Shown here: positions 1 through 10,487 of the stretch, piece after piece | Numbering within the stretch: position 1 is the stretch's first letter | Layout of the letters: every line of letters starts with the position of its first letter | Source: Lotus japonicus | Lineage: Eukaryota > Streptophyta > Magnoliopsida > Fabales > Fabaceae | Assembly (NCBI RefSeq): GCF_012489685.1 | Contig: NC_080044.1 | Coordinates: forward strand, 24,780,369 to 24,844,368 | Length of the DNA: 64,000 nucleotides | Reading direction: 5' to 3' | Notes under the pieces: generated by a model | What the model was told of the DNA's origin: nothing | Database searches by the model: none | What the model saw: the letters and a program-made list of their open reading frames with translations, nothing else | Program-made: the position numbers and the translations under genes

Positions 1-3000
1 GTGTTGTAGAAGGATTTGGGGTGATTCTGATTTTGATTGGGATTTTACTCCGGCAGTGAATAGAGGAGGTGGGCTATTGTGTATTTGGAGAAAAGATTTT
101 TTTCAAGTTGATAATTGTGAAAAGGGGCAGAACTTCATTTGTCTGACAGGCAAAAAATTAGCTGATGATTCTTCTTGTGGCTTTATAAATGTTTATGCTC
201 CGTGTGACAGAGCTGGCAAAAGAAATCTATGGAATGAGCTGATAAATCTGAAGAACAATTCGAGTATTGAGCACTGGTGCGTGTTAGGCGATTTCAACGC
301 AGTAAGATATTCAGAGGAAAGAAAAGGCCAAGGGCACATGTCAAGCACTCAAAGGATGGAGATTTCGGAGTTCAATGATTTTATTGAGGGGATGGAACTG
401 CTGGATGTTCCAATGATTGGTAGAAAATTCACTTGGGTGAGGCCTAACGGTGCCCAAATGAGCAGACTGGATCGAATTCTTGTCTCCTCAAGCTGGTTTG
501 ATACCTGGCCTGGATTTGTTCAAGAGGTCCTGCAACGTGATATCTCAGATCACTGCCCATTGCTTTTTCGGAAATCGGATCAGAATTGGGGTCCAAAACC
601 TTTTAGGTTTCTCAATTGCTGGTTCGATGATCATAGATTCAGGGGTGTGGTGGAGGAGATTTGGAGAGGGATCCATGTGGAGGGTTGGGGTGCCTTTGTG
701 CTTAAAGAAAAGTTGAAATTGTTGAAAGCTGGTCTAAAAAAATGGAACCTTGAGTCATGTGGTGATCTAAATAGAAGGAAAAGAGAGGTGGTGGACAAGT
801 TGAATGAGTTAGAGAAGAAAGCGGAGGCATCTGATCTTCAAGAAGACGAAGAGAAACTGAGAAAAGAATATAGCGCCGAGTTCTGGAAGTGTGCAAATCA
901 GATAGAGTCACTGGCTTGCCAAAAGGCGAAACATAAATGGGTAAAAGAAGGGGATGCTAATACTAAGTTTTTCCATGCTATGGTGAATTACAGAAGAAAG
1001 AAAAATTCCTTGATTGGGTTGTACATTAATGGGGATTGGTGTGAGGAGCCAAGGGCTGTGAAGGAGGAAGTAAAAAATTTCTTCTCTCAAAAATTTAAAT
1101 CTGAGTCCTAAAAAATCCCTCTCCTTGATGGGATCCCTTTTGTTTCGTTGTCTGGTTCTTCGGCTCAGTCTTTGGAAGCCGTTTTTTCAGATGAGGAGCT
1201 TAGGGAGGCGGTTTGGGGATGTGCAGGTGATAAGAGTCCAGGACCTGATGGTGTAAATTTTAAGTTTCTGAAATCTTTTTGGAAGATTCTAAAAGATGAC
1301 TTCAAAAGGATGGCTGTTGAGTTCCACAAAAATGGTGTCTGGCCTAGAGGTACAAATTCTTCATTTGTGGCTATGATTCCGAAAGTTGATTCTCCTCAAA
1401 GCCTGAATGAATTTAGGCCAATCTCTCTGGTGAACTGCATGTACAAGGTTATCTCAAAATTGTTAGCTAACAGACTTAAAGGGGTAATTCATTCTGTTAT
1501 CAGTGACTGTCAGTTCGCTTTTGTTGGGAACAAAAATATGTTAGACAGTGTTCTAATAGCTAATGAGGTAGTACATGAGGCAAAGAGGAGTAAGTTGCCT
1601 ACTTTCTTATTAAAGATTGATTACGAAAAAGCTTATGACTCTGTCAACTGGGACTTTCTTTTTTATATGCTGAAGCGGTTGAATTTTGGTGATAAATGGA
1701 TTCAGTGGATTAAAGGTTGTTTGACATCTTCTACTGTTTCTATCCTGGTCAATGGCAGTCCTACGGAGGAATTTAAAATGGAAAAGGGCTTGCGGCAAGG
1801 CGAGCCCTTAGCCCCTTTTCTCTTTTTAATTGTCGCGGAGGGTTTGAGTGGACTAATGAAGCAAGCAGTTTTGTTGGGAAAATTTCTGCCATTCAGATTT
1901 TGTGGAGGTGTAGGGCCTGAAGTTTCTTTGTTGCAGTTCGCTGATGATACAATTGTGATGGGGAAAGCATCAATTCAGAATATTTTTACAGTGAAGACTA
2001 TTTTGCGCTGTTTTGAATTATGTGCAGGGTTGAAGGTCAATTTCTACAAAAGCAAAATTGCAGGCCTGGGAGTTGATGACAATTTTCTGAATAGTCTTTC
2101 TGCGATGCTTCATTGCCAACAGATGAAACTTCCGTTCACATATCTTGGACTGCCAGTGGGCGGAAATCCAAGAAGATTGCTGTTTTGGGAGCCAGTATTG
2201 ATCAAGCTCAAGAAGAGGCTATCGAGTTGGAAACAAAGACATTTGTCTTTTGGTGGTAGGCTATGTTTGTTGAAAGCTGTCCTGACTTCTATCCCCTTAT
2301 ATTTTTTCTCTTTTTTTAAGATGTCAGTGGGTATATTATCTGAGTGCAAAAGGATTATGAGGAGGTTTCTCTGGGGTGGAGTAGAGGGTGGAGGTAAGAT
2401 TGCTTGGGTGGAGTGGTCTAGAATTTGTCGGCCAAAGGAAGTAGGTGGATTGGGAGTGAAGGATTTAAAGCTTTTTAATATAGCCTTGTTAGGGAAGTGG
2501 CGTTGGCGTCTGATGATGGAAAGAGATAGTCTCTGGTGTCGGATTATTCATGCTAAATATAATGGGGTTGTACATCAAAATGACTCTTACTGGTGGAAGG
2601 ATTTGCACTCAGTGTGTTTTGGCTCTGAAGAGGGGAAGTGGTTTGGCGAGGCTGTTTGTAGACGGATAGGAGATGGAAAAGCAGTTTCCTTTTGGGAGGA
2701 AAATTGGGTGGGTGGAGGTGCCTTGAGGCAATTGTTTCCAAGGCTATTTATCCTATCTTCTTTGAAAGAAGCTTCCATCCATGATATGGGAGGTTGGGAG
2801 AATGGAAGATGGATTTGGAATTTTGAGTGGCATAGGGGATTATTGAGCAGGGAAGAGGTTAGAGTTGAGGAATTGAAAAGTAAAATTGGAAGTTTTTCTC
2901 CAAAGGAAACTTTCAAGGATTCTTGGTGTTGGGTGAAAGAAGGTTCAGGGACTTATAGCGTTTGTTCTACATATGAGATGTTGCAGGGTGATCTGGTTTT

Positions 3001-4011
3001 GGAGGAAAGGTTAGTGTTCAAGGCGTCTATGGAAAGCTAAAGCTCCTTCTGGATCGCTAGCTTTGGCTTGGAGAGTTCTTATAGGAAAAGTGCAGACCAA
3101 AATTGACTTGGCTAGGAGAAATGCACTTCCTGTGAATACTAGTTTGTCATGTGGGTTGTGTGCAATTGAGGAGGAGAGCTGCAAGCATCTTTTCTTCATC
3201 TGTGGAGTGTCTTGGAAAGTGTGGATGGAGATATGTTTCTAGTTAGGAGTACACACAGCTTTTTCATGTGAGGCCGAATCTCATTTTTTCCTTCATGAAA
3301 ATCTGATTTCTTGCAAAATGAAAGATGGTAAGATCATGAACTTAATCTGGATTGCTGTGGTGAATTCAATTTGGCATACTAGGAATGGCTCGGTATTCAG
3401 TGGTGTGGGGGTTGAGGTTGTTAGAATAGTAGAGCTAGTGAAGTACAAAGTTTGGCTTTGGTTGAGAACTCATGATAGGAATTTCATCTCTTCTTTCTAT
3501 GAATGGGAAAATAATCCTAAGGAATGTATTGCTATGCTGCACTAATGATATCCTTTGCTGCGTTATTGCCGAGTTGTTTAGGGAGGCAGATTTGTTCTTC
3601 TATACTAAATGGCACAATCCTTCTTCATTATATTTTCCTTTGGTGGAGTTTTAGTTCATGTGTCCAAGAGATGAATTGGTTAGCTTGGCCTTAAATTGGG
3701 TGCTATTGCTACTGGTATGTGGAGGTGGAGCTTTTGTGGAGCACAATCAGTGGTTTTTGTACTTATTTTTTGTGGAGACTTTTTGGTTTGATACTGTATG
3801 TACTCTTTTTCCTTCTAGGTTTTTCCCAAGGGGGTTTTCCTAGTAAGGTTTTAATGAGGCATACCTTATCAAGTCTTACTCCTTCGCGTTGGGTTGTTCT
3901 TTGAGGTTTTTGTATGTATTTACATTCTCTTTCTTGATCCCTATTCTTTGTATTGGGTTGAAGTACCCCTTGTACTTCTCTTCAATATAATTTTGGCTTA
4001 TCAAAAAAAAA
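1..4011 (+). mobile_element. L1-type LINE (non-LTR retrotransposon), 5' end outside window
   Basis: The element carries an apurinic-type endonuclease, reverse transcriptase and zf-RVT region in the order usual for plant L1 ORF2, then a 3' tail with the phrase GAAGTACCCCTTGTACTTC, CAATATAATTTTGGCTTATC and a run of nine A at 4003-4011. The LINE at 20537-22487 ends in nearly the same way, so the two are related. The 5' end and target duplication cannot be seen because the coding frame is already open at base 2. Confidence 0.92.
2..3545 (+). pseudogene. LINE ORF2 (endonuclease - reverse transcriptase - zf-RVT), broken
   Basis: The frame is open from base 2. The endonuclease part shows GDFNAV near 290-305 and SDHCPL near 545-565. 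A TAA at 1109-1111 interrupts it and the same frame resumes at once with the reverse transcriptase: SPGPDG near 1230, FRPISLVN near 1410, the first aspartate box in DYEKAYDSVNWDF near 1620-1655, LRQGEPLAPFLF near 1790-1825, and the catalytic FADD box near 1938-1950. An extra base near 3022 shifts the frame, after which a zf-RVT domain (CGLC...CKHLFFIC, about 3150-3205) can be read. A TAG at 3239-3241 is followed by the C-terminal tail ending at 3545. Two stops and one frameshift mean it cannot make a full product. It would act in target-primed reverse transcription. Confidence 0.9.
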
Positions 4012-4078
4012 TCTGTTGCTTTTGGTGGATCTTTCTTCTTGGATTCTTCTCTTGTTTTCTGAGATCATTCATCATTTT

Positions 4079-4953
4079 TGTAAATTCAGGTTCCCTGTAG
4101 TACGAATGTACTGCACGATGCTAGGACAATAGGTTCGGCAATCGCTAACAGTAAAACAAAACTTAAACCAGAAACAACAAGACACAAGAATTGTTAACCC
4201 AGTTCAGTGAAAAACTTTCACCTACATCTGGAGGGTTTGCCCCCAAAGAAAGGAATTCCATTATCTCAAGATTCAGGAATTACAGACACTCATGAACACA
4301 ACAGTTCATAGTTCACTTCCTAATCTACCCAGTGTATTTCTACTTAGAATCTCAACCTAAGTATGAGAGCCCCTCTCACTTTCTCTCAATCACTGCCACA
4401 GTGATTGGTGAATACCATGAACAATCAGAGTTTGAACGCAATCAAACACACATAACCCTTCTTTGCTTTATAGAATTAGTGAGCAAAGAGGATTCACAAC
4501 TAACAAAGGACAAAGCACAATAACAAATCCTAAAACACTTGATCTCTCTCTCTTAGCTTCGGTGGTCTTCAAGTTTTAGGTCTTCATCTTTTATAGACTT
4601 CAGCAGCGGTAGCATGAGCTTTAGGGTTAGCATGGGCTGAAGTAACAGATTGCAACAACAGCAATTCAAAACGCAATCTTGATAGATTTTGTTTACTTAT
4701 TGCACAAGTAAAGATAGAAATCAATCTTTTAACAAAGATTGTTTCAACAAATAACAACCCACAATTAAAACTCTTCTGGAATAGCTACTTGCTCCTCAAA
4801 TAACTCAAAAACATATCTTCAGTAAATCTTCAGAGGGCCCACAACAGAAACTGAAGCTAAGGACCGATGCCCTAGCTTCACGGATTCAGATGCCACGTCA
4901 TCTGCCTTGACAATCGGTTGTTTTGACAAAATGCAAGACGACATGTACCAACA
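4079..4953 (-). repeat. 3' LTR of the SIRE element
   Basis: It is a direct repeat of 12987-13862 with only scattered base differences. It begins TGTAAATTCAGG on the plus strand and ends CATGTACCAACA. A TATAAAAG box lies on the minus strand near 4590-4600, the expected promoter of a minus-oriented LTR. Confidence 0.95.
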
Positions 4954-4978
4954 ATCTCCCTCTTTGTCAAATTTTGAA
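4954..4978 (-). promoter_or_regulatory. Polypurine tract of the SIRE element
   Basis: Directly inside the 3' LTR, the minus strand reads GACAAAGAGGGAGAT before the LTR start TGTTGG. This is the plus-strand primer position and form known for SIRE-type Copia elements. Confidence 0.85.
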
Positions 4979-5484
4979 TAAAACAACACATAAACCAGTG
5001 AAGATAAAAAATAGAGAATTAGAGAATCAATTCTTCCCCTTAGTCAGAGCTCCCCCTCAAATGATGCATCCACACTAACACCTATCATACTCCAAACGGC
5101 ATAGTTGGAACAAAACACTTAGCAGCAAAAACACACAAGCAGAAGTACAATCAGGCCTTAGCATATGATGACTCCACAATAGATCAGCTTGAACAACAAC
5201 ATATCAGAAATACTATCAGAAGTTACTTGCACATAAGCTATCCACATAAAACCAACCAGAAGATGCACCTTGAAACAAAACATAGACATTGTCTTGAACT
5301 TGTCTTCAAACTAAACAGACCAAAGCTAACACTAGCAGAACACACATAGTCTTCCCAAAATATTACAGACCATAGCAGATAGAATCTTCAAACTTCAAAA
5401 TTACTCCCCCTTTTTAGCACAAATTTGCAAAGGGTGCACAAATACATCCAAAAACAAAAGAAAATAACAAAAGAACATAGCAAA

Positions 5485-7359
5485 CTAGTCTTCATAACTT
5501 GACTCCTCTCCAGACTCTTCTGCACTTTCCTCTGCTCTCTCTTCAGATCCTTCCTCCTCTTCATGACTCTCATCCTGAGCAGCTGTGGCAGCAGCACTTT
5601 GCTCACCACCTTGACGTTCTTCTTCTTGTAGCTTGAGTAGCAAAGCATCAACCTTGAGCTTCCTGGCAGTGCTCACCCTGATTGTCTCCTGCAAAGCCTT
5701 GGAGACTTTTTGTAGTTCAGCAATTATGGCCTGAGTGCCAGATTCAGTCACAGGAGGGGCAGATGTCCTACTGGTTGGCATGGCAATGTCTAGGACATGA
5801 GGCTCCATAAACAAACGTTGATCCAAGGTGATTGGAACTCCACGAGACATAGCCACTTCATCAGGCCTGAGAATTTGAGGATGCTACTTGAGAATAATCT
5901 CAGTGAGAAGTGAAGGAAATGAAACAGGCAGCTTCACAACACAAGTATCAGCATGCTTCAATGTTTGCTCAAACACAAAAGTTCCAAAATCAAAAGCAAT
6001 AGACTTGCCAATCCTATAGATCAATTTGGAAAGAGATGCAGAAACACTAGAGGTATGTTGTGTATGAACCCAATTCACAGCACCAATCTTGTTAAGGATT
6101 GCATACTTCACAGTAAGATTTCCAGTGGACAACAACTTCTTGCTGGGCCACTTCTTCACATAACCATCAGTAAGTTCCTTGGCAACATCATCCATGGAGA
6201 CTTTCTCATCAGCAAATTCAATAGCACTTCTTCCAAGGGCTTGATTTATCACAGTAGGTGAGAACACAACACATTCAGCCCTCACAAAAACCTTCCTGAA
6301 TTCATCACTCTCAGGAAGTCCAACATCCACAGAGAGATTCACCAAGAACTCTCTCACAAGCTTCTCATAGCACCTTCCAACATTCTGAATTGTCTTCATC
6401 AGACCAGCCTTCTCAACAAGAGCAATAACATCCTTACATTCAAGAACATCAAAACCAACTTCCCTTTCCTTGGCCATTCTCCTCTTGCAAACAAACTTCC
6501 ACTTCTGAACATTCTCTTCTAAATGAAAAGACACTCTATCAATGGGAACAGCAGGAACATTTTGAGGAATACGCTTTCCAGAAAACTTCTTTTTCTCAGA
6601 GGGTCGAATGTCCTGGACATCAACTTCAACATCTGACTCAGAGTCTTCCACATCAACTGGAATCTTCCTTTTCTTCTTCTCACTTGGAGTCTAGACAGCC
6701 TTTTGCTTTCCCTTATCCTTCACACTTGCTTGTCTAGATTTGTAGGTTACAGGAGATGACTTGGATCTCTTTGGTTGAGTGGGAGTGGCTTCTGGAGTAG
6801 AGACCCTTCTTTTTCTTTTCATCCTGGCAGCAACGCTATCAGGAATGGACTTAACCAGGGGCTCATCATCAGAGATGTCCTAAACAGGGGCTGGAGCATG
6901 GGTTGGCTCTGCAGAATTGGTCTCCTCATAATCGTCATTCTTTGGATCAACATCTTTTGAAGAAGATGACACAGTGATATCAGGCTGGGTAGCATCGCCT
7001 GAATCTTCATGAGAAGTGGAATTCCTTTCAGGATTTTCTTTGGCAGAAATTTCCTTAGACCCAGATGTCTCAACATCAGGCACAACATCAGGAGGCGATT
7101 TCATAGGAGAGTCTTCATCCTCGATTTCCTCTTCATCAGTAACATCCTCACAGAGAGGAACATTGGTGGGTTCTTTGTTCTGGACCTTGGACATGTAGGT
7201 CTTTCTTGCTGGGTATCTTGTCTTCGTCTTCCTAGGAGCTTTCTTTGACACAGTAGAAGGTCGGGAAGAACCACTCTTCAAACCCATGCATTTAACTCCT
7301 TTAGCAATTCTTTCAATCTTTGCCTTGACAGAGTCATTCTTTCCTGAACTTTGAGACAT
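5485..7359 (-). pseudogene. SIRE env-like / putative plant transposon protein (third ORF), three stops
   Basis: One minus-strand frame runs from ATG 7359 to the stop at 5485 and is interrupted only by TAG codons at about 6880, 6690 and 5884. The N-terminal third is hydrophilic, Ser/Lys/Glu rich and likely disordered. The middle (about 6450-5890) resembles the 'putative plant transposon protein' domain found in legume retroelements: a conserved block around FVCKRRMAKE through VFSPTVINQALG. The C terminus is acidic with Glu/Ser runs. No signal peptide or clear membrane segment is seen, so an envelope role is not supported by sequence. All three stops look like CAG-to-TAG changes. Confidence 0.75.
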
Positions 7360-7596
7360 GATGAAATGAAAGCAAACGCAAACAGAGCACAGACCAATGA
7401 AGAAGAATTGCAAACGAGAGAGAATGAGTCTTGAAGAAAATAGATGAACAAGCGGTTGAGAGAACACAATTTGCCCGTTGGAGGTAGTTATAGGGAAAGT
7501 GAACCATGAAATAACTTTCTCTCTGCTGATGTCACAACGGCAGTTAATGATGACCAAAAATAAACTAGCCGTTAACACAATGGGACACGCTAATTG

Positions 7597-7923
7597 CTAT
7601 GCATCAAAAAGGCAAATCCCTAGATACCCTTTTAATTTTTCAAAAGTAATTGCATCAAGGGGTTTTGTGAAAATATCAGCCAATTGCTTGTCAGTTGTAA
7701 CATGCTCCAAATTGACAATTTTATCCTCCACCAAATCTCTAATAAAATGATGTCTAATATCAATATGCTTGGTTCTGCTATGCTGTATGAGATTCTTGGA
7801 AATATTGATTGCACTGAGATTGTCGCAGTACAATGTCATGACATCCTGTTCAACATCATACTCCTTCAGCATTTGCTTCATCCACATAAGTTGAGTACAA
7901 CTACTTCCTGCTGCAATATATTC
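7597..7923 (-). pseudogene. C-terminal RNase H fragment of SIRE pol
   Basis: The minus strand reads from EYIAAGSSCTQLMWMKQML through DNLSAI, RTKHIDIRHHFIR and TDKQLADIFTKPL to a stop at 7597. This is the standard end of Copia pol. Its upstream part (reverse transcriptase and early RNase H) is missing: the homology stops at 7923, where unrelated DNA begins. Confidence 0.93.
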
Positions 7924-7943
7924 TGGATGAAATCCATCCTGGA

Positions 7944-8117
7944 TGAACCATTCCCGTTATCCATCCTGGATGAACCATTCCTGTTATTCATCCTTGGTGA
8001 ACCATTCCCGTTATTCACCATATGATGAACCATTCCCGTTATTCATCATTTATGCAAGGTGAACCATTCCCGTTATTCACCATGATATGCACAGGTGAAC
8101 CATTCCCGTTATTCACC
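7944..8117. repeat. Short tandem repeats, GAACCATTCCCGTTATTCA-type
   Basis: Seven or so imperfect copies of a unit containing GAACCATTCCCGTTATTCA lie in a row, each followed by TCC or CC and a short variable spacer. They sit within the truncated LTR. Confidence 0.85.
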
Positions 8118-8207
8118 CGATTGATGCAATATGATTAGCCAAACAACGAATCGTCCTTACCACGAAAGTGTTTAGCTCACAACCCAATCTCAACAAACCC
8201 ATGAGTT

Positions 8208-8352
8208 AGTGTCGGTCAATACAACACAACTCGGAGTAAGTGTCGGTCAATACAACACAACTCCATCAACGAGAATATACAAGGGTCTAGTGTCGGTCAA
8301 TACAACACAGCCCAAACAACAAGAGCACTAGGTGTCGGTCAATACAACACGG
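8208..8352. repeat. Four interspersed GTGTCGGTCAATACAACAC repeats
   Basis: The 19-base unit recurs four times in 145 bases with variable spacers, within the truncated LTR. Confidence 0.85.
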
Positions 8353-10487
8353 CTCCACAACACTCCCCAGGAGTACTAAAGTACTCGGTGACTTTCAATC
8401 ATCACCATAGCTCACCTTAGTGGCTTTCCCCAATTCCGATAACTCTCCAAACCCACAACAAAGGTCGACTTTTCCCCGTCTTTCGTAAATATTTTCCCCT
8501 TTAGTTCTCCTATGATTATTCATTTAGTAAAAACGTTTCGAATTGAATTAGTCAGGTTATGAGTTTACTTCTCAAAGTCTAAGTTTCCCAAGTCTCTAGT
8601 TTTCAAAGCTCTATCATTCTAAGTTTTCAAAGATCAACCACCCAAAATACATTTCCCGGGGAAAGTCTGAAAATTCAAACCAATACCAACATAGGGCTAA
8701 GTCTCAAACCCCTCGTTTGAACTTGCCTAGGGTTGCTCATCCAACCCGAAATATCAAAGATCACCAGATCAATGAATCTCCACTCCGAAATTGCGTCAAA
8801 ACACTCAATCCAACATAGCACAACATCACAACATCAGTTCATCAACATAATCAACATCAAAGTAAAGCATAAGTCGAATTGATCGACGCCTACCATGCAT
8901 TCATAGCTAATATATAGTAAGTTGCCCTAACCTCGAGCTGTTCCAGCTTCGCAAACAAAGTTCTCCTCAAACAATTGCTCTGAGTCTTCCAAAGTTCCCT
9001 CAACTGAACCTCGGAGAAAAACAAAGCAGAATCCAAACAAAATCGATTAGTTCGATCGCAAAACAATACATAAACGATAGACAAAGCAATAAAGCTTCAG
9101 AATACGACATCCGGGTACGAAAAGACAAGTTTTCGAAAACGAAAAACTCCCCCTAAAGGTAATAAATAACCCACGGCCTCAAAGGAAAAAGGGCTTCGGC
9201 TCTTTTTCTTCGATCAAATCAATTCACAAGGTAGTTTTAGGGTAAAACTAAGGCAAAGAAACTGTCAGAACAATTTTCGGACAATCGGGCCGAAATACGA
9301 CTATCCAGGGGCATTTTTGTCCAAAATAAAGGCTCAAAACTTCAAAGTTATCAGTTCTGAAAACAAATTTGACAGCAATGATCCTCATGACATCCGTGAC
9401 AACAAATCCTAAAGGCACGAAGTCAGATTAAGTGTGAGACAAAAAGGATTTTGAATCAGTTTTTCAGATCCCTGTCAACTGGATCACAATCAGAGTTTAC
9501 TGACAGAGGTTTTAGGCTCATGGGAACCTAGAGAACATAACCCAAGCAAGAAATCGAAGAAAACGGACAATTTTAAGAAAAGCTCAAAACTGTGAGAACA
9601 GAAACGACTTCAGAAACTCGGCAGAAACAGTAATCAGAGGTAAGAATCATGATAGTTACCTCGATACCTAGAAGTAGGGACGAACTGCGCGAAGATCGGT
9701 CGAGTTTCGGCGAAAATCTCCTCTCCCTCTCTCTCTACAAACCGCGGCCCCAAATGGAAGAAAATGAGAGATATTTTGCTTTTTCGCCTATTTATAGGCG
9801 GGTGAAATCGCGGGAAAATGAAAATTTCGCGATTCCGATTTTTGCAGCACGTTCACCGAAGAATTCTAAGAGAGATTCTGGCGACATAATTCCAGAACTC
9901 AAAACAAATCTCTGACATTTGGGAAAAACGATATCTAAAATCCCAAAAGCGGTGTAAGTTAATCTGTCCCGAAAAACTACTTTTTGCTGTGATGCTCAAA
10001 CGACAAAACTTTGTACTGGAGAAAGATTGGAAATGTCAAAAAAAATCTGGCAACGCAGACGGAAACTTCGTTAGAAGTCCCGAATAGAAAAAGTCTTCAT
10101 CCATCGCTCGAATCTAGGGTTTCGGAGCAAAGAAATTAGCGTCGTCGGACATCCGAAAAGTGAAACCTATCATGCGTACAGTCCAGAGTTCCGAAATGAA
10201 ACGCTGGTCGAAGGAAAAATAAATAGAATCTTTAAATTTCCCAAGGATTAGAAATCTCACTCAAAACGTTGCTCTAAAGCGAAATTAGCCTATTCTGGAC
10301 ACGCTCGCCATAAGGCAGGTGTGCAGACAACTCGTACTAACTCCGAAAGCAACTACGCAACATTCCTTAAGCAATTCCTGAATTTTCTTCTTCATTAATC
10401 TTTCTCGAACATCGAACCCCTGTCACGCTTACACTGATTCTACGCGTGAGTCGGAAACTAACTTGCTCTGAAAATCCAGGTCTTACA

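Larger units (their letters stand above)
7924..10487 (-). repeat. Truncated LTR of another retroelement inside the SIRE element
   Basis: On the minus strand the block starts abruptly inside the integrase with TGTAAGACCTGG, a typical LTR start. It has a TATAAATA box near 9788-9797 and stops in the SIRE RNase H at 7923. A stretch near 10120-10220 resembles the start of the LTR at 19803 (a 'CGGAACT...GACTGTA...GATAGGTTTC' pattern), so the families are probably related. The left end does not match that family's end and the flanking bases differ (TATTC against CTTTC), so the block is not a clean insertion. Confidence 0.65.

Noticed and set aside
7944..8352. Possible CRISPR-like repeat-spacer pattern
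   Set aside because: Repeats of about 19 bases with variable spacers occur, but repeats are imperfect, spacing is irregular and short, and the setting is a plant LTR.
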